A stretch of DNA of 64,000 nucleotides, from contig CAJFCV020000006.1 in the NCBI GenBank assembly GCA_904066235.2, positions 558,001-622,000 on the forward strand. The letters run 5' to 3'. Position numbers and translations under genes: made by a program. Below, piece by piece: positions 25,335 to 35,003 of this stretch (position 1 is the stretch's first letter; the number at the start of each line of letters is the position of its first letter). The DNA is from Bursaphelenchus xylophilus. Lineage: Eukaryota > Nematoda > Chromadorea > Rhabditida > Aphelenchoididae. The notes beneath the pieces were generated by a model that saw only the letters and a program-made list of their open reading frames with translations, ran no database searches and was not told the DNA's origin.

Positions 25335-25379
25335 CTGAAACCGGGGGTTCCTTTAGAAAAGAAACGAAAAATGTAAGAT

Positions 25380-25634
25380 TGTGGGGGACCTGATTTAATG
25401 ACAAAAAACGTTCCATTTTGCATTCGGGAAATATCAAAAATGTGGCTAAATGCTTCCCCTCCAAGTGAAAAAACTTCGCTTTGAAGGTCGCGCCCTTTTT
25501 CCTCGCAAAAAGAGCAAGCGCGCTTTTGAAATCTGAGTTTTTTTCACTTGGAGAGGGAAGCATTTTGCCACACTTTTTGATACTTCCTGGATGCAAAATG
25601 GTACGTTCTTTGCCCTTGATCAGTTCCCCCACTG
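25380..25634. mobile_element. Family E TIR element, copy E3
   Basis: It begins GTGGGGGACCTGATT and ends CAGTTCCCCCACTG followed by TA, with the paired CACTTGGAGAGGGAAGC motifs inside. It is immediately upstream of the first supported exon of the - strand gene at 22.4 kb. Confidence 0.82.
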
Positions 25635-26074
25635 TATAGCGATATTTATCACTCGCGCTTTGCAGAAAAAAACCCAAATTTTTAGCTCCTTTGTGGAGGT
25701 AGCGGCGCCAGAAATGAACATTTTGAACTAACAGTAGGATAAGGATTTAAGTAGGGCTACAATGATCAGTTTGGTCGTTTATGCAAATCTTTTAACGGTG
25801 GAAACAAAGAAAACGATCAGGCCGCGAGAGATTCCACCAGTTCTCGAACCATCAGCATCAATCAGGTTTCAAAATTTTGTAGCTTGTGAGTTGGGAACAA
25901 TAATAGAAAAATTACAGGATTAGCATAAACGAGGAGTTTAAAAATTTGTTTGTGAATGTTGTAGGAACACCAGTACAAAACAGAATTTTTCGAAACATAA
26001 ATTGTATTTTTGCAGAGTTGAGGAATTCACAAGGGGCGTCGCGCAACGCAGATTTTTACAAAATATCACATTAA

Positions 26075-26518
26075 CAGGCGAAGTAACTCAAGTGCGACGC
26101 TCAGATTTTGATGAAACTGGCACAAATTGAGAATAATTTTTTCTAAAATATCTGCGGCATTCCTAGCTCGCGCTTTGCAGAAACAACCGAGATTTTTAGA
26201 TGGAAAGTCGGTGAAAATTTGACACTTTTTGCCGAATTTCGCCACGAAAAGTTGAATGCCTACTTCTACCATAGAGGGTAATGTTTCCACAAAAAAATTA
26301 ATTTTTTCCGCACGAAAGAAGCAAAGTTATGGCCAAAAAATTTTTTTCACTCTGACCGCTCTCCGAGTTTTGCGTACTCTCTTGGCGACAAAGTTCAATA
26401 TCTCAGCGGCGCTTGCAAAGCGCGTGCTAAAACTTTCAGGAATTGATATTTAGTTCATGACCGACGTGTGTGCAAAATTTAAAGAATATCTGAGTGCCGC
26501 GCTTGGAGTACTTCCCTT
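26075..26518. mobile_element. Family D TIR element, copy D3
   Basis: The left end CAGGCGAAGTAACTCAAG is preceded by TAA. The right end is CTTGGAGTACTTCCCTTAG. The interior has ATGTTTCCACAAAAAAAT and the CTTGCAAAGCGCG landmark. The element is in reverse relative to D1. Confidence 0.8.
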
Positions 26519-26594
26519 AGAGTATTTTCTTACTTGAGACGGCAGATTTTAACGAAAAATGAAATTTTTCCTAGCGGAATTGGGAGGGATAGGG

Positions 26595-26720
26595 TTAAAA
26601 AACCTTTTGTTTCCATGTTTTCTCAATTTCGAAGATCGTTGAATATCTCAGCTGCCCTTGCGGAGCTGAGATATTCAACGATCTTCGCAATCCTTCGAAA
26701 AATTGAGTAAAGAAAATACG
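26595..26720. repeat. Perfect 24-bp hairpin within a longer imperfect inverted repeat
   Basis: The left arm 26630-26653 and right arm 26664-26687 are exact complements around a 10-nt loop (GCCCTTGCGG). Outside them CTCAATTTCGA pairs imperfectly with TCGAAAAATTGAG. The arm sequence (GTTGAATATCTCAGCT) also occurs in family D, so it is likely a rearranged remnant of that family. Confidence 0.8.
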
Positions 26721-26934
26721 CAAAAAAATTTCCCAAAAGCAAAGCGCAGCAAAATTTAAGGGAGCCCTGGGCGTATCATTTTGGAACACCTCCTTAGTCA
26801 GACAAGCGTTACAATCGAATTGTGTCGCCGTTCATGCGAATTACAATTAATTGCTTTCGGGGAATAGGATCCCCGTTTTTGTAACAGAAGCCATAAACGT
26901 CGTCGGCTTGAACGAGTGTTCTTTTTTCGCGGTA

Positions 26935-27078
26935 TCAGTCTGTCGGGAAAATAATCAGCACGCTGTCTCGATCGCTGCCGAGAGAATGAATTTTGTCGTG
27001 CCAAAATCATATTACTTTTTACTTCAACGACGCGATTAGCGGAGCGACATTGTCCTTATTATTTTCCCGACAGACTGG
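26935..27078. mobile_element. Family G TIR element, copy G1
   Basis: A 144-bp element. The left end is TCAGTCTGTCGGGAAAATAA, preceded by TA; the right end is TTATTATTTTCCCGACAGACTG. Related copies are at 46.5, 49.7 and 62.8 kb. Confidence 0.8.
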
Positions 27079-28837
27079 CAATATGCTTTTCCAGAATAAA
27101 TTCAAAATCAAACGTCAAAAATTACTTTTGCTCTAACCTGTTTTATTTCTGGATGACCTATTTATAAATAAGGGTTGATCTTGCAACGCCATCTTTTTCC
27201 AAATAAAAACTTTTTTAAAGTCGACCTCAAATAGGTTTACTTTGAAAAGTAAACCTATTTCAACAAATCAGAACGAATAAATCTTTAAAAAATAACACTG
27301 TTCAATTGTCAACGCGTATCAAATCAAAATAAGTCTATATTCAAAGAAGTGTATACTTCGAAAACCGTATGGAAAGATTTTGACAGCAAGCCCACTTTGT
27401 CATTGTTATCGTTCTGCCTATACATTTCATTCTATGTATTATACAAGCTTTTTAGAAGAAACACTAAAATGGCATTACTATAATCGTTAGGCGCCTTGTT
27501 TCACCCTAGAAGTGGCAAAAGCGGGCCCGGTGATTGGACTGTACCGGGCCAGAGCAGATTTGAAAAAGATCGTCACCTGCGCCTGCAAAGCGCGAGCTAA
27601 AAGTTTCAGGAATTAATATGCGGCCTATGTCTGAGATGTGTGCATAACCCGGCCGGACTGCTACCTCGCTTTTCGTCTCGTCTCGGAGGAATTTCCTAGC
27701 CAAAAGGACACTCCTTTTGGCTAGGTCAGTGGAGGCAATAAGCAACAGTCTGATACCTTTGATGTTTCAAAAGTAGATGATGTCTGGACTTCAAAGAACT
27801 TCCTTATCAACTGCAAACCGTCCGATCGACCTGACTGCGCCCTCTCGGACAGATTCTACGAAATCAGCGGCAGAAAGGAAACTTTTTGCACGGGGAATTC
27901 ACACGAAACACTTCGCAAGAAATAGTTTTATTTGAGTTTGAAATGATAAAGGAGCTAAATTTAAATGGTTTAAATAGAGAATGGCTGATAGTAGGACGCA
28001 ATAGATCAAGAAATTAAATAGCTAGGTTACAGTGTTGGTGGTCTTGGTTGGAGGTCAAAAAAAGAAGGATTATTAAGATGTACAGGAATAGCATGAGAAC
28101 TGTAGCAAAGAGGATTAAAACATCGTAAAAAATGAAATTGTAGGAGATAGTCTTTGTGACCAAATATGGAAAGAAGAGATGTAATGTAAGCGAAGTGGCA
28201 ATTTGAAAAACATTTGTTCGGCCATAAAAAATACTACAATATGCCGTAAACTTCGTAAGGTCAAGAGCGCTGCCAAAATTTTTACGGCGCCTTTACGAAA
28301 AATAGACCCCCCTCCCCTCCCCTTAAAATTTTTGGTTACTGACGATTTTTGTCGTTGTTCGTTGATCAGTTTGAACCCAAAATATGATTTGTAAAAAATT
28401 CCGGACTTTGATGTCTTCGACGAGAAGCTTCCACACGAGAAAAAATGTGATACACTCGATTAAAAAAATATAAATAATGTTTTTGAAAATCATCTTTCTA
28501 AAATTTAATTTATAAAAATTTTGTCGAAAACTCGGTATTAAAAAAAAAATGAAGATCTATACATACGTATTTCCCGATGAAAACAGTTTTCGAAAAGGAA
28601 TTTACCTTGACAATTTCCCCTCCCGGGTTCTGTGACGTCCCTTCCTTTTTTCGAACGAGAGGGTACAAATGGGCTGATAAGGTCAGCAGATGGAGAAAAC
28701 AGCGAGCCGTCGGCGATAACCCCGCTTTTCGACTATTTGAATTCCGGAGGGAGCAGATATAACCAAAAACTTGTATAAATTTAATGCATTCTTTTCGCAT
28801 AGTAAGCCCCATATTGAGTAGAAGATTTGAATTTATA
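27079..28837. other. Gene-free AT-rich stretch
   Basis: No gene is supported. A short family D piece is at about 27570-27650 (CCTGCAAAGCGCGAGCTAAAA). A 14-bp perfect hairpin with a 3-nt loop lies at 27695-27725. Confidence 0.5.
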
Positions 28838-28981
28838 TTGAGCTGTTCAGAAAGTTCCGTCGTTTTTTGTTCTTTTGTTTTACAACAATTTGTTTATTGT
28901 TTAGAAAAAAATTTTGCCTCCTAGATGGTTCACTTTTCAGCCCGAAAAATAATAAAAAATTTATATTTCAAAAAAAACTAA

Positions 28982-29430
28982 CAGGGGAAGTACTCCAAGT
29001 GCGACGCTCAGATTTTCTTTAAATTTTGCACACACCTTGGGTATGGACTAAATATCAATTCCTGAAAGTTTTAGCTCGCGCTTTGCGGGAACCGCCGAGA
29101 TATCGAACGATTTTTGCCGCCGAGAGAGCACGCTAAACGTAGAAAGCGGTCAGAGAGAAAAGCGTTTTTTGGCCATAACTTTGGCAGTTTTGAGCGGAAA
29201 AATTTGATTTTTTGTAGAAACATTATCCTTTACGGTAGAAATAGGCATGAAACTTTTCGTGCCGAAATTCGGCAAAAAGTCCAAAATTTTCGCCGACTTT
29301 CGGTCTAAAAATCTCGGTTGTTTCTGCAAAGCGCGAGCTAGAATTCTCGCATATATCTTAGAAAAAATTATTCTAAATTTGTGCCCAGTTTCATAAAAAT
29401 CTGAGCGTCGCACTTGGAGTACTTCCCCTG
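28982..29430. mobile_element. Family D TIR element, full-length copy D2
   Basis: It starts CAGGGGAAGTACTCCAAGTG and ends CTTGGAGTACTTCCCCTG, with TAA on both sides (28979-28981 and 29431-29433). It closely matches copy D1 along its whole length and is nested in the mariner-type element. Confidence 0.9.
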
Positions 29431-29476
29431 TAAAAGCACAATTTTGTAGAGGAGAAAAAGCTGTATCAAATAAATA

Positions 29477-30402
29477 CAGGGTCTTTCAAGAAATGTGCAG
29501 GAAAGTAGGAGGCTATAACTTTCGGCGGAGGCGGCGCAGAGAGTTCGTTTTTGGAATATGTATTTTTCAGTGACATTATTTTTTGCCTACGAAATAACAA
29601 GCTTTTCGAGTGCAAACTGAGGTCGCTACGACCTTCTGAAGTAAAGGCATCTCTACCCCGAAAACCAGGGTTTTTCGGTTGAAAATGATCGAGAAATTTC
29701 AGAGTTTTTCGGTCGAAAATCACCGAGAAATGTCGGGTTTTTTGGGGGGTTTCGATAGAGCTGACGTTGAAAACAGGGAAGGGAATTGCGAACACGTTGA
29801 AAATTAAGCAAATATTCGGCTGCTATTCATTCTGACACTTTGGCTAGCCGACCAGTTTTTGTTAGCAGTTTAAAAGTTTGGTTGTCATTCCTGCCCTTTG
29901 ACGCCCATTACACCCTTTGACTATTTTTTATAAGACTTCACAGCCATTCTGGTGCCTTGGCTAGCCGATTCCAGGTTCCTCAAATCCCTAAATGATGTCA
30001 CGCTTTTACGCGGAAGATACCGAAAAATAAACTCGAAATCTGCCCCAAGTTGAGGCTAGCCGAATATTTGCTAAATTTCCAACGTGTTGGCAACATCCTT
30101 CCCTTTTTTCAACGTCAACTCTATCGGAACCCCTGAAAAAATCCGACATTTCTTGGTGATTTTCAACCGAAAAAGACCGAAATTTCTCGATCATTTTCAA
30201 CCGAAAAAACCTGGTTTTCGGGGTAGAGATGCCTTTACTTCAGAATGTCGTAGCGACCTCAGTTTGCACTCTAAAGGCTTGTTATTTCGTAGGCAAAAAA
30301 TAATGTCACTGAAAAATACATATTCCAAAAACGAACTCTCTGCGCCGCCTCCGCCGAAAGTTATAGCCTCCTACTTTCCAGCACATTTCTTGAAAGACCC
30401 TG
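29477..30402. mobile_element. Fold-back element with TA duplication
   Basis: Inverted arms of about 346 bp (29477 to about 29822, and about 30057 to 30402) flank a roughly 235-bp centre that itself has TTGGCTAGCCGA motifs at both sides. The ends are CAGGGTCTTTCAAGAAATGT and its complement, flanked by TA. The terminal CAGGGT is shared with the palindrome at 21.1 kb, suggesting the same superfamily. Confidence 0.88.
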
Positions 30403-30483
30403 TATATTCACGTAGCCCAACAATAAACAAAGTCTTGTAAACCAAAAGAATAAAAAAACGACGGAACTTTCTGAACAACTCAA

Positions 30484-31194
30484 TATTTTGCAACGTGATC
30501 ACTTTGTTTTTCTCTTATAAACAAAAGAGCATACGCGCTGACTTATCTCATACAGTAATACGGAAAAGACGACTAAACGGCGGACCCATTTATCAACAGA
30601 TCTTTACGGCTTTGCAAGCAGGAAAGTACTTTTACAAAAATACCGGAACTCCGCAAAAAAGATTTCACAAGCGTATTTTCATCATGGCACATCTCTTACA
30701 ATTAGTTGCGTTCCATTTTATACTACAAGTCAAAAATTTCGTGTAAAAGTAACATTTGCAACAGCAAGCTCCCCTCATTTCTCATTTTTTCTCTTTTTTC
30801 GAAACTGTGGTCGCACTGAAATGTTAACTGTTATGTTGTAAGCGGCCTCTGTGGTCAACAGTCTGGCATTACAAAGGCGGAGCTCTCTTCTCGCAGATGA
30901 GACGGTAATTTTGACGGTGATAAGCACCGATAATCGGACAAAACAGCGCAGGTGAACGTCTCACAACAAAACTAACTTTTTTCATCAGAAAAATCGGCAA
31001 CTGAAAGATTTTAGAGGGGTTTCTTATCGTATTCAAAGCAAAGCCTTTTGATTACAGTGAAAGTTTTGAAACATTTCAGATTAGTACTGAGAATAATATA
31101 AAAAAGCGTCAAAAAATCCATCAAAGTGGAGAAGTAGCTTATAACAGGTTACAATCAGCATTTTTAAATTTATCTTCGCCACTTTCCGGAATCT
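30484..31194. other. Intergenic, no gene recognised
   Basis: A short + strand frame of 83 codons at 30495-30746 has no splice context or recognisable domain. The missing N-terminal exons of the ASNSD1-like gene were searched for here and not found. Confidence 0.45.
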
Positions 31195-31202
31195 GATTCC
31201 TC

Positions 31203-31767
31203 CAGGGGTGGCCACCGGGCCGGGCCGGCCCGGCCCGGCGAAGCCCGGCCCGATCGGGCCTAAACGGGCCGGGCCTGGCAAATTTTGAAACGGGCCGGGC
31301 CGGGCCTGCTTTTTACCGGGCCGGGCCGCGGGCCTGAGCCATTTTCAGGCCCGGCCCGGCCCGGTTTTGTCGAAATGCCAAGCGTTTGGCATTCAATGTT
31401 TTCGCGCCGGAAAAATTTTTGGATAGGTTTGTATTTTTAGTATATCAAGTTCTACAATAGTTTATTACTTTATAGTACTTTTTTGCATATATGTTATAAT
31501 ATAAGGTCCAAATTAGAACATATAATACATATACGATAGTTCTTAGCAGATTTTAGCACACTACAGAGGCGGTAAGATCAAAGGAAAATTTCCAGCTCGC
31601 GCCCTAACCGGGCTTTTACAGGGCCGGGCCGGGCCGGGCCTGATTTCTACCGGGCCGGGCCGGGCCGGGCCTGCAAAATTTTGAACCGGGCCGGGCCGGG
31701 CCTGGGATTTTGCCGGGCCGGGCCCCGGGCCTGAAATTTGGAAAAAGAGGCCCGTTTGCCACCCCTG
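31203..31767. mobile_element. GC-rich non-autonomous hAT element
   Basis: The termini CAGGGGTGGCC and GCCACCCCTG are typical hAT ends. An exact 8-bp target duplication GATTCCTC flanks them (31195-31202 and 31768-31775). Both ends are made of GGGCC/CCCGG reiterations, very unlike the AT-rich surroundings, around an AT-rich core. It lies about 100 bp upstream of the ASNSD1-like start. Confidence 0.93.
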
Positions 31768-31873
31768 GATTCCTCAGACATTCAATTGTGACATTTCGTC
31801 ACACCACTATTGAATAGCTCCAAAAATAAATAAAAAATAAAATGTGGAAGAAATTTGACATCTTTCGGATAGA

Positions 31874-34223
31874 ATGGCATTATGGCTAACACAATCTCAG
31901 TTTTCGACATCAAAAGTTCTTCAGAATGAAGCGGCGGAAGCACTTACTCCTAACGAAGTCAAAGATTTTCTTCTACATTGCGGTTCTGATTATGGATTCA
32001 TTTTTTATAAGGTAAAATTTACAATTTTCTCCGTTTATTCGATGTTTAGGATGGAGAACTAGTATTCGGACGGGATATATTTGGAAGAAAGTCGCTGGTC
32101 GGCAATATTTCTCAGGATGGAGAGGAGATTCGGCTCGAACTTACCAATGGGTTCTTTGAACGGAAGGTAGATAAAGATAATTGCCGAAATTTCATGTTTT
32201 TGTCGAATTCAATGAAAGATTTACCTTCTGAAGCCTCAGAAAGATGTTATCCTTCTTTTCTAGGTGATTGACTCGTTTGAAATCCCTGTCGGATCGATTT
32301 TTCACTTCAAAAAATTTCCGGCACCTACAATTACCGATACCTCATTTGTCTTCAAACTTTCACCTCATGATATAGCTCCTACCGAGCTGGAAATCACTAC
32401 ATATTACGACTTAGAGCCGGAACAACCTCTCCTTAGTTTTTTTAAGACGATTCAGGTCAAAAAGTTGGATGCTTCGAGGTATTTAAAAGTGAGTTACATT
32501 GTTCTTGATAGCATTCTGATTTTAGCCCAATTCAGATGTTTCAGCGGGAGACTCCGAGCGAAAATTTGAGCCAACAGCGAGTAGATTAATTGTGGAAGTT
32601 AAGAAGGCGATAAAAGAGATTTTTCAACCGAAACTTTTGGTGGTAAGTTGTGTTGTACTTGGTGGGCCTGGATGTTTCGATAATGGTGAAAACCTAAGGA
32701 TTTGGTTTCCTTACTGCAAATACAGCTGAAATAAAGAATTTTGATGGAACTGCCGAAATTTTACAGCTTGTCTTACAGCCCTATCCACTCTGACTTGCAT
32801 ATTTTAGCCGTCAAATCATCTAAACGGCTCTTCAGAGATCCCTGAACAAGTAACAGTCTCTTTTTCTGGTGGAGTTGACAGTTTGTTTGTCACAGTCGTA
32901 GCTGCGACCGTTTTGGACGAGGTTAAGCAGTTCAACCTTGTCAACACAGTCTTTGGAAAGACCGAAAATGATTTTAACTCGGCTTCTGATCGGATAAAAG
33001 GCCGGGAAGCTTTTGAATGGCTATCTGAACAGTGAGTAAAGGGTTTCTAGTTAAATTTACGACCCAATTTTTTGATTTTTAAGTCTTAAAAATACGTGCT
33101 TCTCATTGAATTTTGTTTTTGACCTGATATTGTCATGGATAATATAATTTTTTTAGTTTTGGCCCGCGGTTTTCGATGATTGAAGTGAATGTTTCGCACA
33201 GTGAGGTCCAGGAATGCCGAAGCAAGATAGAACGAGCAATGTTGCCAAATTTTACAATCCTAGATGAGTCGTTGGCTTCGGTTGTTTGGTTTGGATCCAG
33301 AGGAAAGGGGAAACAGGTCTTTTATAAAGACCAGAAAGGCCTCGAATTGTAAGATTTGGCTTTTTTTGGTTTCTAGACACTCAGTATTCATTTTTTCAGT
33401 AAACCATCAAGTTTTGCCTTTTGTGGAAGTGGATCTGACGAATTGCTTGGCGGATACGCCCGACATCGCACCTATTTTGAAAAAGGAGGGTGGCCGGAAC
33501 TCCTAGAAGGCTTGGAGATGGAAATAGGCCGGATAGGAGCGAGAAATTTTGGCCGGGATGATCGAATTACCGTTTCCAATGGGGTTAGTCTAATGTAGGT
33601 TGATTTTAAACGGGAGGTAATGGTCAAAAAGAGAGAGTGACAGTGGGGGACTTGATCCAGTGGGAAAAAACGTATCATTTTGCTTCCGGGAAGTATCAAA
33701 AATGTGGCAAATGCTTCCCTCTTCAAGTGAAAAAACTTCGTTTTGAAGGGCGCGTTCTTTTTCCTCACAAAATTGCGGGAGCGCTTTTGAAATCTGAGTT
33801 TTTTCACTTGGAGAGGGAGGTATTTTGCCATATTTTTTGATACTTCCCGGATGCAAAATGGTACGTTTTTTGCCACTGGATCAGGTCCCCCACTGTAAAA
33901 GATAGAGTATGGTCTGCGATTTTATTTTGCTGTCTGTCCAAATTACGGCAGAGAATGAGGAAATCAGCAATCAAAATTTCAGTGCCCCATTTATGCATGA
34001 TCGATTTGTTGAATGGATGGCTACGATTCCGCTTCCCTATCGCGTTGATTTCCGTGAACCTCGAGGAATCGGCGAGAAGAAGCTGCTCAGAGTTGCGCTG
34101 AGGCTCCTGGGGCTTCCACCCCATCTGACGGACACGCCAAAACGCGCAATGCAATTTGGAAGTGGGTATGCGAAACGCCAAAACAAGGGGATGAAAGGAA
34201 ATGATCGATCGGGCGACTTGTAG
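31874..34223 (+). CDS. ASNSD1-like asparagine synthetase-domain protein, lacking the glutaminase N terminus
   Basis: Homologue of asparagine synthetase domain-containing protein 1. Eight exons: 31874-32011, 32050-32166, 32264-32488, 32526-32642, 32808-33031, 33157-33348, 33400-33594 and 33983-34223, giving 482 aa. The PP-loop ATP motif SGGVDS is at residues 219-224. FCGSGSDELLGGYARHRTYF and RIGARNFGRDDRITVSNGV match the family's C-terminal synthetase domain, and FGRDIFGRKSL matches the end of its N-terminal glutaminase-like domain. About 100 residues that should precede this, including the start MCGI with the nucleophile Cys2, are absent. Either upstream exons were missed, with AG just before the ATG acting as an acceptor, or the protein is truncated. 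The last intron holds a family E element. Stop TAG. Confidence 0.88.
33641..33895. mobile_element. Family E TIR element, copy E4, in the last ASNSD1 intron
   Basis: CAGTGGGGGACTTGATCC at the left and GGTCCCCCACTG at the right, with the usual paired internal motifs. It makes up most of the 388-bp intron. Confidence 0.88.
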
Positions 34224-35003
34224 ACGAATGATGGGAGATGCGGCCTGCCATATTCTACATTTTCACTGCATGACATATCATAAAAATTAAATTATTTTTG
34301 AATAAAATCGCTAATAATTTCAAATATTTTCCCTTGGTTTCATCCATCACATATCCTTTGCGTGTTCTATTTTATTTATTCGTTAGAAAATCCTATTTCA
34401 AATATTGAAAAGCTATGAAAATCCGTACTGTGACATAGGGGTTAGAAAAAACGGGATGGTGAGCCGAAAACAGATGAGCACGTGCTTTGTGGGGATTGAT
34501 GGAGGACGGGACGGGCTCCTGGGAAAAATATTTTGGACAAACATTAGGGTAGTATATACATGGGAAAAATGGGTTTTGTTTTAGGGTCAAAAATACAGTG
34601 ACGGACCTGATCCAGTGGCAAAAAACGTACCATTTTGCATCCGGGAAGTATCAAAAATGTTGCAAAATGCCTCCCTCTCCAAGTGAAAAAAAACTTTGTT
34701 TTGAAGGACGCGCTTTTGAAATCGGAGTTTTTTCACTTGGAGAGGGAAGCATTTTGCCACATTTCTGAAACTTCTCGGACGCAAAATGGTACGTTTTTTG
34801 CCACTGCATCAGGTCACTGTAGATCTTAAAAATTGAAAAAAAACCCCGATTTTTAAACGCATTTCTGCGCAAAGATCGGTGATAGAAAACAAAACGACAA
34901 TGGGGATCTCGCAGTGTCAAAAAGATTTGGTCAATCTATAAACAGACCGCTAAATTTTCAGTTGTGCCCCTTACACATCGAAACGTCTAGTATAATATCC
35001 AAA
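34224..35003. other. Gap between convergent ASNSD1 and SLC2 genes
   Basis: It holds the ASNSD1 polyadenylation signal (GAATAAAAT near 34300) and family E copy E5. No gene is seen. Confidence 0.6.
34596..34819. mobile_element. Family E TIR element, copy E5
   Basis: A 224-bp copy flanked by TA on both sides, CAGTGACGGACCTGATCC to GGTCACTG. It is shorter than its relatives by about 30 bp in the centre. Confidence 0.88.

Larger units (their letters stand above)
28838..30483. mobile_element. Mariner-type TIR element carrying two nested insertions
   Basis: The ends are TTGAGCTGTTCAGAAAG (28838) and its complement CTTTCTGAACAACTCAA (30483). TA flanks each side, and the inverted repeat extends about 65 bp. 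Inside are a complete family D copy (28982-29430) and a fold-back element (29477-30402). Removing both with their duplications leaves about 265 bp, so the host was itself a small non-autonomous element. Confidence 0.88.

Noticed and set aside
31201..31770. GC-rich block as a possible CpG island, contaminant or bacterial insert
   Set aside because: The exact hAT ends and 8-bp target duplication show it is a transposon.
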